Shown: positions 11,313-22,439 of the stretch, piece after piece
Position numbering within the stretch: position 1 is the stretch's first letter
Layout: every line of letters begins with the position of its first letter
Assembly: GCA_029237695.1 (NCBI GenBank)
Contig: CM055271.1
Coordinates: forward strand, 80,797,488 to 80,861,487
Origin: Conchocele bisecta
Taxonomy: Eukaryota > Mollusca > Bivalvia > Lucinida > Thyasiridae
DNA length: 64,000 bases
Direction: 5' to 3'
Notes under the pieces: generated by a model
What the model was told of the DNA's origin: nothing
The model's database searches: none
Seen by the model: the letters and a program-made list of their open reading frames with translations, nothing else
Program-made: the position numbers and the translations under genes

Positions 11313-11363
11313 CGTTGCGGGGGGGGGGGGGGGGGTGGGGGGGGGGGGGGGGGGGGGGGGGGG
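11279..11363. repeat. Long poly-G tract
   Basis: An uninterrupted run of 34 G, then CGTTGC, then further G runs of 17 and 27 split by one T. The plus strand is pure G, so it could form G-quadruplexes. The proline- and glycine-rich open frames in both strands are artefacts. The GGGCGTTGC before and after suggests slippage of a G-rich unit. Confidence 0.9.
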
Positions 11364-11581
11364 CGTTGCAACCCCGGAACCCTGCTGGCAATTCTGTATC
11401 CCTTTTTTTTGGGATAATAAAATGACGGTCTAATTCCCTCCTCTCGGAATTAACCTTCTCTCTCATTCTCCGGGTTGGGTGGAGCATTTTCCTATGCAAT
11501 ATAAAGTATGTGCAGAATTTTGGACATGTATATCCCCACCTGTGGTATATGTAGCTGACTAATTCCCGCGACAGTTGGCTA

Positions 11582-11993
11582 TTACCATGAATATGTACTC
11601 TTGTAATCTACTCCCGTACCGTCCGTGAAGCTGTTCATAATTTATTAAATGAAAGGTGTTACTAACTCACGCACGTACGTATGTATATATATATATCCCA
11701 TATTGCCTATCGGCGAGGGTATGACAAAACGAATCAATCGTAAAATATGGCTAAGAGTTATGCCAATTAATTTCTGGAGGCGGGCCGTACTGACTGCGAC
11801 TGTACGTATATGGACGTACGTATATATATATATATATATATATCCCATATTGCCTATTGAATAGGCAACATGGCATATATATATACGTACGCCCATATAC
11901 GTACGTACGTGCGTGAGTTAGTAACAACTTTCATTTAATAAATTATTAACAGCTTCACGGACGGTACGGGAGTAGATTACCATTCGCAACTAC
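11582..11993. mobile_element. Fold-back family T, long copy with arms of about 95 bp
   Basis: The left arm (about 11603-11698) contains CTACTCCCGTACCGTCCGTG, AGCTGTTCATAATTTATTAA and TACTAACTCACGCACGTACG; the right arm (about 11880-11977) is its inverse. A second nested hairpin around CCCATATTGCCTAT and ATAGGCAA lies at 11836-11872. The two TATATA tracts are part of the arms. No gene. Confidence 0.8.
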
Positions 11994-12142
11994 TCGGGAT
12001 GGTGCTTTGTTTTGCATACGACCCACGTCCGACCGCCCAAGGTCATATCACTGAGGACTTATGTTCACCTTGTTTGTAAGGCAAACATGTTAAAGTTGTT
12101 TTTATTATTATCAAGGCTGCCAGCGAGGGGATCAGCTTAGTG

Positions 12143-12407
12143 ATTTATCCCGTCAACACAGTGCGTATGTGCCGTGAAACACGGTGCCGTGAAACATTTT
12201 TGATATCCAGTCAATACTATTTTTGCATTTTACAGACATTTTGTAGGTGTTGACGGGATAAATAGAATTGTAGGTTAGTGCCGTGAATGGGAAAAATATC
12301 TGGCGCGGCACGGAAACGGGATGTGCCCGGCAGAGCCTCGCCCATCCCGTTTCCTGAGCCTTGCCAGATATTTTTTCCCATTCACGGCACTAACCTACTA
12401 TTCTCTA
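12143..12407. mobile_element. Family C, copy 2
   Basis: The same two modules as at 8537. The TIR-bounded module (TTTATCCCGTCAACAC to GTTGACGGGATAAATAG) is shortened internally, and the palindrome module (TAGTGCCGTGAATGGGAAAA and inverse) is intact. Confidence 0.85.
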
Positions 12408-12419
12408 TAACGAGGCCCT

Positions 12420-12908
12420 GGTTTTATAAAGAATCATGTGTGAAATGTAAGAGCAATTCAAAAACAATATTATTTTCGATAATATTAAATTAAAGGAAAA
12501 TTTAAGAATGAGCCTTCTTTTTATTTCGTGAAATTTGGTCAAATATTGATTTTATTACGAAAAATTGATTTGTCTATGGGAATTTAACATGGGGGAAAAA
12601 GGTAGAGGAGTTGTGGGAGGAGTCAAAAAACAAAAATTTTGAAAATTTACTCTGAAACCTAGCTAGATAGCTTGGAAATGATCTAACTAAGAAAACAAAA
12701 GTTAAATTTTAAAAATCGGTCCAGTATTTCTGAAATTCTTAAAAAAATTGTTTTCGCAATAAAATCAATATTTTACAAAATTTCACAAAATAAAAAGAAG
12801 GCTCATTCTTAAATTTTCCTTTTATTTAATATTATCGAAAAAAATATGGTTTTGGAATTGTTTATATAGCCGTAAAATTTGGGCAGGTTTCATTAAACAG
12901 ACAGTAGG
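12420..12908. mobile_element. Fold-back family I, longer copy
   Basis: A long inverted structure: CAAAAACAATATTATTTTCG on the left and CGAAAAAAATATGGTTTTGG on the right, then AGGTTTCATTAAACAGACAG at the right terminus. The inner arms include GAATGAGCCTTCTTTTTATT and its inverse. The left terminus is eroded and abuts family C. Confidence 0.7.
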
Positions 12909-12962
12909 ACCTGTGCGTCAGCTTGTGTGTCTCTTCTGGTGGGCTAAAAACTGTATTTTACA

Positions 12963-13115
12963 GCGGACATGGATTTTATTTTATTAATTCGTTCCCACGA
13001 AATAACAATTTGTTCCCTCAATTCAACAATTAGTTCCCTCGAATTAACAATTCGTTCCCACGATATAACAATTCGTTCCCTCGAATTAACAATTTGTTCC
13101 CACAAAATGACAATT
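12963..13115. mobile_element. Family E, single-arm remnant
   Basis: Seven 21-bp units of the TTCGTTCCC type in one orientation only, preceded by CGGACATGGATTTTA. Units alternate ACGAAATAACA, TCAATTCAACA and TCGAATTAACA after TTCGTTCCC. The inverse arm and right terminus are missing. Confidence 0.75.
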
Positions 13116-13361
13116 CGTTCGGACATCCTTAAGTACGTTTACAAAATTTACAATATTTTTCATAAATAAAGTCAAAAGTTGACAACATTTTCAGAGTACA
13201 TGTACATGCGGAAAACAATGTAATTTTGTAAACGTATTTCATAAAATATCGCACATGTTCTTAGGTATAAAATAGCATAGCGTGTCTCATTTTAGGGGGT
13301 GCATTCCAACCCCTTACTCCCCCATGGCTACCCCACTGCATTCTAAATTTTCAAACACAAC

Positions 13362-14049
13362 TAATACTAATACTAATACATTTTATTCACTCTAAGCCAC
13401 ATACGTGACACACGAGGTATACAATAGATTACATAATACAACGATGGGTAAAAATACAAAATGCATATGTATAAGCTCACTAGTCATTATAACCATAAAG
13501 CATTTCTTATAAAAATAGCTAAATTTCTTAATTGCTTTCCAGATTTTTTCTCAAATAGCTGTGCGAATTGTAAAATATTTGGTCTTCTAAAATAAAATGG
13601 CTTGATATACCGTTTTCGAACTCTATCATAGAAGCGGCACTCGAAAAGGAAATGAAACTCGTCACCGAGAGCACCAGCGCCACATTTGTTGCAGACCCTG
13701 CTTGCTCTCGGCACACCTGTCCATCTACCAGTTTCGACCGCCAGTCTATGATTACAAGTTCGAAATCTGGTCAATGTTTTTCTTAACCTTTCCGTGAGAT
13801 TAATTAAATATGTTTCTAATCCAAACTCTGTTTTAAAGATTCTATACGTAATTCCACGTGAAGATGAATCGATGCTGGTGAGCCATGACTGAATAAACTG
13901 GTTCTGAAGCTGAGTCCTGGCGTAGTGGCTCAGCCAGATAGCATTAACATCGTTCTGGCTAAGCCATACGCCAGGAACTCCAATTTCAGTTAAAATAGAT
14001 TTAACATTCTGAATCCATCGGAAATGAGTCACATACCACACGTTCATTC
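13362..14049 (-). pseudogene. Non-LTR retrotransposon (LINE) 3' end, ORF2 C-terminus
   Basis: A minus-strand frame of 186 residues (13487-14047) matches the style of the C-terminal domain of animal LINE ORF2 proteins: a hydrophobic and basic region, an R-x-ETGRW segment (VETGRWTG), and a Cys/His cluster CNKCGAGALGDEFHFLFEC (C-x2-C then H-x4-C), followed by the R-K-R-Y-I-K motif often seen near the end of these proteins. Downstream on the minus strand the element ends near 13362 in repeated ATTAGT units, a typical short-repeat LINE tail. No endonuclease or reverse transcriptase domain precedes it, so it is a 5'-truncated copy. Family assignment is from recall and not finer than LINE. Confidence 0.75.
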
Positions 14050-14281
14050 TCCGATCAATTGAAGTCTAAAAATAAGCATGGAATCCATGGTTACTTTGGG
14101 TGTTATCGGAACCAGTCTGTACAAGTTAAACCTTTCATTCCATGTATAGTTTTAGACTTCATACGAGGATCTTCTGGCAGGGTAAGTGATTTACTAATAT
14201 CGCGCTGTTTCACATGCTCTACTAAGTATTTAATAATATGGCAAATTTACGATGTTTATAGTTTTATGTTAACACACAGTG

Positions 14282-14781
14282 NNNNNNNNNNNNNNNNNNN
14301 NNNNNNNNNNNNNNNNNNNNNNNNNNNNNNNNNNNNNNNNNNNNNNNNNNNNNNNNNNNNNNNNNNNNNNNNNNNNNNNNNNNNNNNNNNNNNNNNNNNN
14401 NNNNNNNNNNNNNNNNNNNNNNNNNNNNNNNNNNNNNNNNNNNNNNNNNNNNNNNNNNNNNNNNNNNNNNNNNNNNNNNNNNNNNNNNNNNNNNNNNNNN
14501 NNNNNNNNNNNNNNNNNNNNNNNNNNNNNNNNNNNNNNNNNNNNNNNNNNNNNNNNNNNNNNNNNNNNNNNNNNNNNNNNNNNNNNNNNNNNNNNNNNNN
14601 NNNNNNNNNNNNNNNNNNNNNNNNNNNNNNNNNNNNNNNNNNNNNNNNNNNNNNNNNNNNNNNNNNNNNNNNNNNNNNNNNNNNNNNNNNNNNNNNNNNN
14701 NNNNNNNNNNNNNNNNNNNNNNNNNNNNNNNNNNNNNNNNNNNNNNNNNNNNNNNNNNNNNNNNNNNNNNNNNNNNNNNNN
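14282..14781. other. Assembly gap, 500 N
   Basis: Exactly 500 N. The sequence ends AACACACAGTG before the gap and resumes AACACACAGTG after it. A diverged copy of both flanks at about 15630-15735 runs straight across this point with no extra sequence, so little or nothing may be missing. Confidence 0.95.
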
Positions 14782-14876
14782 AACACACAGTGTTTCACAT
14801 TATGCTATCCGTAGTTTGTATAACTTAATGATATGTATATTGTAATGGGCGTTCTGGACCACACCACAACACCCTA

Positions 14877-15268
14877 CTGAGCCCCGCAGGGGACATGGAA
14901 TAATTTTTATCAATTCGTTCCCACGAAATAAAAATTCGTTCCCTCAATTTAACAATTCGTTCGCTCGAATTAGCAATTCGTTCCCACAAAATGAAAATTC
15001 GTTCGCTCAATTTAACAGTTAGTTCCCTCGAATTAACTATTCGTTCCCACGACATAACAATTCGTTCCAACGAATTAACAATTCGTTCCCGTGGGAACGA
15101 ATTGTTAAATTGAGGAAACGAATTGTTAATTCGTGGAAACCAATTGTTAAACTGAGGGAACGAATTGTTAATTCGTGGGAACGTTTTGTTAAATTGAGGG
15201 AACGAATTGTTATTTCGTGGGAACGAATTAATATAAATAAATATTCTACGTCCCCTGTGGGACTCCAT
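14877..15268. mobile_element. Family E, full copy 2
   Basis: Terminal inverted repeats GAGCCCCGCAGGGGAC and GTCCCCTGTGGGACTC. About nine 21-bp TTCGTTCCC units run in one orientation, and from about 15090 the array turns into GGGAACGAATTGTTAAATTG units of the opposite orientation. The frames (WERIVNSRERIV one way, NNSFPRINNSFP the other) come from the 21-bp period. Confidence 0.85.
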
Positions 15269-15272
15269 AGTA

Positions 15273-15616
15273 CAGTGCAACCTCTCTACAACAGCCACCC
15301 ATGGGAAGACGCAAAGGGAGGATAATGCTGAAATACATTTTGTCATCCGCTGTTTATTAATTTTCTTCGATAATTCTTATCAAAAACATGATTTGGCAAC
15401 CTTTTAGAATCATTTCCTTTGGAAATGATTCTAAAATGCTGTCAAAACATGTTTTTATTGAGAAAGAAGGCAAAATCAACAGCAGACAACAAGTTTCGTG
15501 CTCAGCAGTCTATATGTGTTAGATACAGAGGAAATCATCCATTTGGGATATAAAATAGCGGCTGTTATAGAGAGGGTGTTGTTGTAGAGAGGTGGCCGTT
15601 CGTGGAGGTTCGACTG
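15273..15616. mobile_element. Pogo-like MITE with family G core, copy 1
   Basis: Starts CAGTGCAACCTCTCTACAAC and ends GGCCGTTCGTGGAGGTTCGACTG in shorter pieces: the last 12 bases are GAGGTTCGACTG. It is flanked by TA on both sides, as expected for pogo/Tc1-mariner relatives. It contains the TCATTTCCTTTGGAAATGA palindrome of family G. A reverse-oriented copy lies at 54625-54978. Confidence 0.8.
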
Positions 15617-15624
15617 TATTATGT

Positions 15625-16657
15625 ATTTAATAATAAATTATGGCAACTGTACGATGTGTATAGCATTATGTTAACATACAGTGTTGACACCAGGCTATCC
15701 GTAGTTTGTATAACTTAATGATATGTATATATTATTCAAGCCCCTGTGGGTTGAATTTAGGTTTGTTTAATGGATTTTCCAGGTCTCGCAGGATCGCGTA
15801 GTGATTTTTTTAGCAGCCAACGCACGTTCATAATTTTACCTACGCCATGTTAAAGAATGCGAATGTGAACGGTGCATTATGAACGTTTCACTCATATTTT
15901 TCGCCAGCTACATTTTTTTTCGCTACAGTTATATAATTTCTCAAAAAACTTTCTTATTTTATCAAATATTAACTGTCGTGTTGCATAATAATATCTTTTC
16001 GCGGGTTATGCTGACCGATACACATACGTCGCTATATACGCCATGAAAAATAGTTCTGATAGAGCTAACATAATTTGTATTGTGTCGTGTAATACATGTG
16101 TTGTTATTTTTTCTGCACGACATTTATATTAGAAAATGTTTATCTGATATAATATAATATAAACTGGCATGTATTCATTTTGAAGAATTTTTTTTTTTCA
16201 CGCGCAATGATACAACCGCATGTCTCCGTATAGTATTTTCCGACCGCCATTTTATGCCGACCCATTCCATAAACACAAAGAATATGTAAGATTTGTATCG
16301 GTTCTATTGTGATAATATATCCACATTTATTGTTATATTATAAATAAGTTATCTCATCTTCTATTGCACAATATTTTTTTAATAATCAGCGTGGTGGAAG
16401 CTATTTTATTTAATTCATACCAAGAAAACATTATCTGGTAGCCTGCCTGGAATCGAAACTGAAAGTATGATATAAATAGAACACAGCTACTGAGTTCATC
16501 TACAGGATACATCGCGAGTTTGATTGGGAACTACAATCGCGGTGCATATCGTAACAAGAAATTTGTGGCACAGATATTATACTACACAGACTAGTGTAAA
16601 AGTGAAACTGTTCAGTGAAATCAAATAAAGGAAATAGGCAAGGGGGGAATCCCATAT
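15625..16657. other. AT-rich interval without recognisable gene
   Basis: 15630-15735 is a diverged duplicate of the sequence around the first gap. The remainder is AT-rich with no long frame, no RNA gene and no element that I recognise. Confidence 0.5.
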
Positions 16658-16717
16658 ACAACACGCAGAGTGATTTCCCTAGACGACTCTTCCAAGAGAA
16701 ATCACTCTGCGTGTTGT
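16658..16717. repeat. Perfect 20-bp inverted repeat
   Basis: Arms ACAACACGCAGAGTGATTTC (16658-16677) and its exact inverse (16698-16717), separated by 20 bases. Possibly a small fold-back element end; nothing else supports a function. Confidence 0.75.
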
Positions 16718-17094
16718 TGTTTTTTTGTTCTGTCGTGTTTAGTGAATGGATTCTCGCTGTCTACCTTATTCATATACTACTATAAACATATACGTACATT
16801 AATAAAATTGTCTGGCACCTGTGGTTAAACATGGTCACATATTATTTAAATAATTAACAATTCATTTCCATGGTTTGCGTGAATATTGTCCAATTATTGA
16901 TATTATTTACTCTTTTTTTTCCACTGCAGATCTGGTTTCAGAGAAGAAGTGATATTGCAGATCTGGTTTTGGAGAAGAAGTGATTGATGGTACATGTATG
17001 TGAAAATAACTTCCCCCCCCCCAACCACCCCACCCCCCCCCCCCCCCCCCAACATTCCTGTGCATTCAACAAGACTGCATGGGAGGTACATGTA

Positions 17095-17690
17095 GGAGGG
17101 AGTAGCGAAGGGTAATTTAACGATTGGTGTTCATCCTTATGGAGTGCCAACGTACATAGTTTGGCCATCATGTACTAACTTTGGCCCCCTGGTACTTGAG
17201 AGCTAAATCCTGTTATGCCCCATTAAGAAAGTAATAGCATTAAAAGCTAATCATATTGCTTTTGGGGTGAGCTAAGACTTAAGTGATTCTGGTGCAGCAT
17301 GGATCTGGCACCAGGCCAGGAGATTCTAATTTCAGGCTGAATATATATAGTTTATGTGAATATTGAGCTGTGATTTTGGGAATTTCCCTCATTTTATACA
17401 GGTTGAATACAGGATAGTCCATCCTGTTGGCCCGGCCTTACATGACCCTGGCTGTTGATAGGCCGTTAAACACCAATAATCAATCAATCAATCAATCCAC
17501 AGCACTCTAATTTCAGGGCAGAATATATAGTTTATGTAAATATTGAGCTCTGATTTTGGGAATTTCCCTTACTTTTTTTACAGGTTGAATTCAGGACACT
17601 CCATCCTGTTGGCCCACGGCCTTACATGACCCTGGCTGTTGATAGGCCGTTAAAACACCAATAATCAATCCATCATCCTTAATGGAATGC
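17095..17690 (+). mobile_element. SINE-like family N, full copy followed by a partial copy
   Basis: The first copy runs from the AGCGAAGGGTAATTTAACGA head through GTGATTCTGGTGCAGCATGG, TTCTAATTTCAGGCTGAATA and GATTTTGGGAATTTCCCTC to CTGTTGATAGGCCGTTAAAC, ending in AATCAATCAATC (about 17490). A second, 5'-truncated copy follows at 17495-17690. The conserved 3' end (GACCCTGGCTGTTGATAGG) resembles 3' domains I associate with molluscan SINEs. I do not see a clear pol III A/B box pair in the head, so the class is provisional. Confidence 0.6.
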
Positions 17691-17880
17691 TGACTTACAT
17701 GGTTTGGCCCTCATGTACCAACCATTTCAGCCCCCCATGGTACTTGCGAGCTAATATGCGCAACATGTTACAACAGGATAGATACTCCAACACCTAAAAT
17801 GACTATTTTACACTATTATATAAACCATATTTGGAATATATGCCTTTGTTACCAGCAATAAACATTTGTTCTCTTATTTT

Positions 17881-18045
17881 TGAGGGGGAGGTAGGAGGGA
17901 GTAGCGAAGGGTAATTTAGCGATCGGTATTCATCTTGTCGGAATGCCCCACTTACATGGTTTGGCCCTCATGTACCACCATTTCGGCCCCCTGGTACTTG
18001 AGAGTTAAATCCTGTTATGCCCCATTAAGAATTTCTGTATATGCA
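17881..18045 (+). mobile_element. SINE-like family N, 5' fragment
   Basis: Only the head portion is present: GGAGGGAGTAGCGAAGGGTA, GCGATCGGTATTCATC, GGTTTGGCCCTCATGTACCA and the CCTGTTATGCCCCATTAAGA block. It departs from the family at about 18030. Confidence 0.55.
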
Positions 18046-18418
18046 AGGATTATGTTCCTATCCTCAGGAGTATGCTTTCTCATCGGCGAGCATTGCATTT
18101 GCCAAAATGGTACAAGAGGGCCGAACCATGTAGGTCGACCATATGGTAAGGATGTCCTACTCAGCAGAAGGCTAGATTGATTGATTGGATCCCTTCTATG
18201 ACCCAATCAAAATGAATGCAAACCAATTTTTAGCATATTGCTTATCCACACACACGTACTGCGCAGAATTTCTGGACTTTCAGTCCTTTGATTGTATATA
18301 TATATAATGGGCATTCTGGATCACAGCACAACACAAGTACAAAACTCATTTACCTACACTCTGGACCACCCCACCCAATTCCCTAATATATATTAATGAT
18401 AACGATGGTGGTGTTTAT

Positions 18419-18734
18419 TACGGAGCCCCGCAGGGGACGTAGACTTCTTCTTTTTTTTATTAATTCGTTCCCGCGGAATAACAATTCGTTCCCATGAATT
18501 AACAATTCGTTCCCTCAATTTAACAATTCGTTCCCACGAAATAACAATTCGTTCCATCGGGAACGAATTGTTAATTCGTTGGAACGAATTGTTATATCGT
18601 GGGAAGGAATTGTTAATTCGAGGGTATCGAATTGTTATATCGTAGGAACGAATTGTTAAATTGTGGGAACGAATTGTTATTTCGTGGGAACTCATTAATA
18701 ATTAAAAATCCATGTCCCCTGCGGGGCTTCGTAA
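18419..18734. mobile_element. Family E, full copy 3
   Basis: The cleanest termini of the family: TTACGGAGCCCCGCAGGGGA on the left and TCCCCTGCGGGGCTTCGTAA on the right. Four TTCGTTCCC units run in one direction and about seven GGGAACGAATTGTTA units in the other, turning at TTCCATCGGGAA. Confidence 0.85.
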
Positions 18735-18933
18735 TTTATGTACAATGGACGTTTTCGGCTGGTAAGTTTCGTTGACTATTGTTATGCTGTTAAGCACATT
18801 GTTCATTCGATTGACCACTATTGATTTTTACGTAGAGCAGATTCAGTGTTCCTACTCAACGGAAATATCTCGCCGTTAAATTAGTCACGTGTTCAAACAA
18901 GATGTACTGTGGATGTAGCGTTCGTTCTTCAGA

Positions 18934-19162
18934 CTGTGACTGGAGAAATGGGGCTTATGGGATTTATGACCAGTGCAGCTCCTGATCAACATTCATATAG
19001 CCTGATAACCATCTATATATTCTTTGTTAGAAGCATGACGACGAATATTTCATTGGTGGAATCGCGAACAGTGCAGATCCTGATCAGACTTGCGGATACA
19101 GAGGCTGATCTGGATCTACACTGGTTGCAGAACGCATAAACCCCATTTCTCCAGTCACAGCC
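18934..19162. mobile_element. MITE family P, copy 1
   Basis: About 229 bp. It begins CTGTGACTGGAGAAATGGGG and ends CCCCATTTCTCCAGTCACAG. The interior carries CAGTGCAGCTCCTGATCAAC and CTGATCTGGATCTACACTGG, echoed at 32013, 46262 and 50093. The 76-residue frame across it (18909-19139) is incidental. Confidence 0.8.
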
Positions 19163-19213
19163 ACATATTATGTATGTATGATCGCGATATGTATCGTATC
19201 ATCCCAATGGGTG

Positions 19214-19590
19214 GTTTGTTGGGAGCATGCGAAGGGTAAAATTAACGGCAGGATTCGTGCTTTCCGGAATCTCGATCTACCTGGTGTGACCCTCATGTAC
19301 GTTTTTTTACTTGTTGAATCCGGTTATACCCCATTTTAAGAGTAGTAGGATTAGTACTAATCCTATTACTTTTAGGGGCCAGGGCTAAGTGACTCTGGTG
19401 TGTTTAGGACCTGACAACAGGTCAGGTTATTCTAATTTCAGGATTGAATATATATTATTGTAAATATTCAGTTCTGATTTTGGGATCCACTCCTATATCA
19501 CAACAGGTGACATACGAGACTTGACCCCGTTGACACGGCCTAAAATGACCTTGGCTGTTGACAAGCCGTTAAACACCATCAATCAATCAT
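19214..19590 (+). mobile_element. SINE-like family N, copy
   Basis: It starts GGAGCATGCGAAGGGTAAAA and runs through GTGACTCTGGTGTGTTTAGG, ACCTGACAACAGGTCAGGTT and CAGTTCTGATTTTGGGAT to GCTGTTGACAAGCCGTTAAA with an AATCAATCA tail. Confidence 0.6.
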
Positions 19591-19793
19591 TAAATCATAT
19601 CGTCACAGCTATACCTAATACCTTGATATTGGTTTTGCATAATATGTTAGAGGGACATTACTTTGATTTCTTAGAATTTTGTTTATATATTTAACAAAAA
19701 TGTGAATAAAGTTTATTCATCATGAAATTATTTTATTATACATCTATAATTTGACCCCATTCAATTGCATTGTGAATTGTCTATTGTTTCGGT

Positions 19794-20112
19794 GGGGGGG
19801 GGGGGGGGGAGGGGGGGGGGGGGGGCAGTTTGGTTTGGAGCATGCGAAGGGTAAACCTCATGTCGGAATTCGTCCTTTCCGGGATCCCGTTCTACCTGGT
19901 TTGGCCCTCTTGTATTTCATAGTTGAATCCGGCTGTACCCATTGTAAGAGTAGTAGGATTAGCACTAATCGTATTGCTTTGTTTTAGGGACTGGTGCTAT
20001 GTGACTCTGGTTAGGTTAGGACCTGGCACCAGGTCAGGTTATTCTAATTTCAGGGCTGAATATATATTATTGTAAATATTCAGTTCTGATTTTGGGATTT
20101 TCCCCCATCCAT
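19794..20112 (+). mobile_element. SINE-like family N, 3'-truncated copy after a poly-G tract
   Basis: A G-rich stretch (19792-19825) is followed by GGAGCATGCGAAGGGTAAAC and the rest of the family N body up to CTGATTTTGGGATTTTCCCC. The usual GGCCGTTAAACACC end is absent. Confidence 0.55.
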
Positions 20113-20636
20113 ATGCATATGGTATATGTCTTAATTTACCCGCTGTCCGAAGTTACCCGACTTAATCCTAAACTTACTCTGTACGCTTCTTTGGATGCAG
20201 AAAAAAGATCAATTGGCAATAAAAGAACCGGAACACATTGACAATGATCTGCAGTGACAATGAACCTTCTCCGCAAGTTTCGTGAAATTCCAACTAGACA
20301 TTGCAAGATTTGGACAGATGGACACACACATGGACGGACAAAGAGGCGACTTTTGTCCTGTTGAAAATATTTGCCATAATTTGCTAATACATTTTAATTT
20401 GGCATACATTATTTTACTGCACCATTATGTGAGTACAATGCAGGTCCATAAGTTGTTCATGGCGAAAACACGTATAGAACAGTTACAGCAATATTCGTGT
20501 TATTCATATAAATCAAATAACCTATAATTACACAACACACCAAACAACACCACAGAACACAATTACAATGCAATACACTATTCCTGTATTCACCCAATCC
20601 ATACATATGACAACATGAGGTATATTGTTTCAGCCA

Positions 20637-20860
20637 ATGTGAACAATGGGGAATCGTAGCTAGTTATTTCCCTTTGCAAATCTATTTATAGAGATCCGGT
20701 CCTTTGGTTTATTTTATCGTTTATTTCTTACTGAATAACTTCCAAAAATAAAGACTGCAAACAGGGTAGACCCAGATCAGACTGCACATAATGTACAGTC
20801 TGATCTGGGTCTACACTGATTGCAATACAATTAATAATATTAGGGTCATCGCTAAGGATT
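20637..20860. mobile_element. MITE family Q, copy 1
   Basis: It starts GAATCGTAGCTAGTTATTTC, CCTTTGCAAATCTATTTATA. It contains a hairpin around CAGATCAGACTGCACATAAT and GTACAGTCTGATCTGGGTCT. Relatives lie at 24725, 43338 and 51000. Confidence 0.6.
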
Positions 20861-20877
20861 CTGTGAGAATGTAATTA

Positions 20878-21473
20878 CAGTGGAACCTGTCTAAACCGGA
20901 CACCCTGGGAGGTCCCCAGTGTGTCATGCTTAGAGAGATTTCACAGTAAATCAGGCATTTGATTATTCTGAGCGATCACTGTGTGCATTGCAATCACTAA
21001 CATACATTGTCACCTGAGGCATCACGGGACGGTTGAAAATAGCCAAAATTGACTGCTTTTCCGAGGGCGGAGGGTGACTTATAAAAATCACCGCCTCTCA
21101 CAATCAGTTAAGGAGGCTCTTGCGACAAGTATTGAAAAATACTCGCAAATGAAGTACAAATCGCGCGCCACAATAAAAATGCAGTAACCGCATCAGATGT
21201 GTTCAATTAATATTTTACAAAGTTACTCCACCCACGTATTTTTGGCCAGAAATTTCAACACGACTGAATTTGTCGGAATTGTTTTCATGAAAATATGAGG
21301 CACAGAAACTTTACTATGTCTTGTTCTATCACTTGTAACACCACACCATTTTCTGAAAATGATTTCAAAGCGGAGTCATAACCAGCTCAAAACCTGAGAT
21401 AAATTGCCAAGAAACGCATCAACAATCAGATCACATGTGTTTTCTTGGTGTCCGGTTTAGAGAGGTTTCACTG
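20878..21473. mobile_element. Family F MITE (long form) interrupted by an insertion of about 370 bp
   Basis: It starts CAGTGGAACCTGTCTAAACC and ends GTCCGGTTTAGAGAGGTTTC followed by ACTG, with TA on both sides. Family sequence breaks at ATTGTCACCTGAG near 21022 and resumes at CCTGAGATAAATTGCCAAG near 21387; the repeated CCTGAG fits a 6-bp target duplication. The insert (about 21023-21387) carries no frame and its family is unknown. Confidence 0.65.
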
Positions 21474-21525
21474 TACATGTATATACATGTACTTTACTTT
21501 CTGTCCGTCTAATGTCAACGCCACA

Positions 21526-21790
21526 ACTTGTGGAATGCGGGTGGGAGCACGCGATGGGTAATTTAACGATCGGGGTTCATCCTTGTTCTATGTGATCGGG
21601 TTTTATCCTTGCCGGAGTGGGTGGCAGGTGGGAGCAAGCGATGGGTAATTCAACGATCGGGGTTCATCCTTACCGGAATTCCGACTCGAGACCTAGTTTG
21701 GCTGTCACATACTACGTCTTTAACATGTTGTATGTGACAGTTGAATATGGTTATACCCCTAGTCCGTGACCATATTGTTACTACCTTTTT
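21526..21790 (+). mobile_element. SINE-like family N, 5' part with a duplicated head
   Basis: GGGTGGGAGCACGCGATGGG, TAATTTAACGATCGGGGTTC appears at 21540 and again as GTGGGAGCAAGCGATGGGTA at 21630. Family similarity fades after the GAATATGGTTATACCCCTAG block. Confidence 0.5.
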
Positions 21791-22024
21791 AGTGTTGATT
21801 TGTCAACCATTTGAGCAACAAATGAGCCCCTATGCATTTTTCAAAAATGATGGGAATACTTTTTAGAGCACACACTTCTAAATGGCCGCCAACGACATAA
21901 TATAAACATGATAAATATAACGAAATATATAAAATGCATTATCTCCGTAACGAAATGATCAAGAAACACAAATGAGGTGTCGTTTCCAAATAATTACATC
22001 ATGCAAAGACTGCTGGTATGGTTA

Positions 22025-22360
22025 ATTTTTAGTTTGGACTTTCAGATCCATCATCGAAAATATATAATACACTCCATATAGTTAGTGGGAGCTAAGCTAA
22101 AAGTAACACTAATCTGTATATATTCACTAATTTAGCATGCCACGCCTGTATGTTGGTTTGAAAGTCACTAAGTCCTTGAAATCTTGCTATATGGAAGCGC
22201 GGGGGGGGGGGGTGGGGGTGTAAGCTAAATGTATAAATGGTGTGACATTTTTTGCTAAGTTTAGCAGACCACACCTACTGGAAGGGTTGGATTCTATAAG
22301 GATCAGGAAATCCAAGATGCCCACCATATGCCATCTAGCAAAACTGAAAATAAATAGTTT
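22025..22360. repeat. Left arm of a 2.7-kb inverted repeat (family U)
   Basis: Contains TAAGCTAAAAGTAACACTAA, GTTGGTTTGAAAGTCACTAA and GGATCAGGAAATCCAAGATG. It is the approximate inverse complement of 24390-24735. A short poly-G run (22201-22212) interrupts it. Confidence 0.65.
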
Positions 22361-22439
22361 TGAGACTGGGTACAAGTACAATGTACAGGCAGTGTGATTT
22401 ATCACTAATTCTATCATTCTATATTGGCGTTAAGGGATG

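Noticed and set aside
11162..11499. Proline-rich and glycine-rich proteins
   Set aside because: Produced by the poly-G tract on either strand.
14059..14845. Open frames crossing the N run
   Set aside because: The frames consist mainly of N and carry no information.
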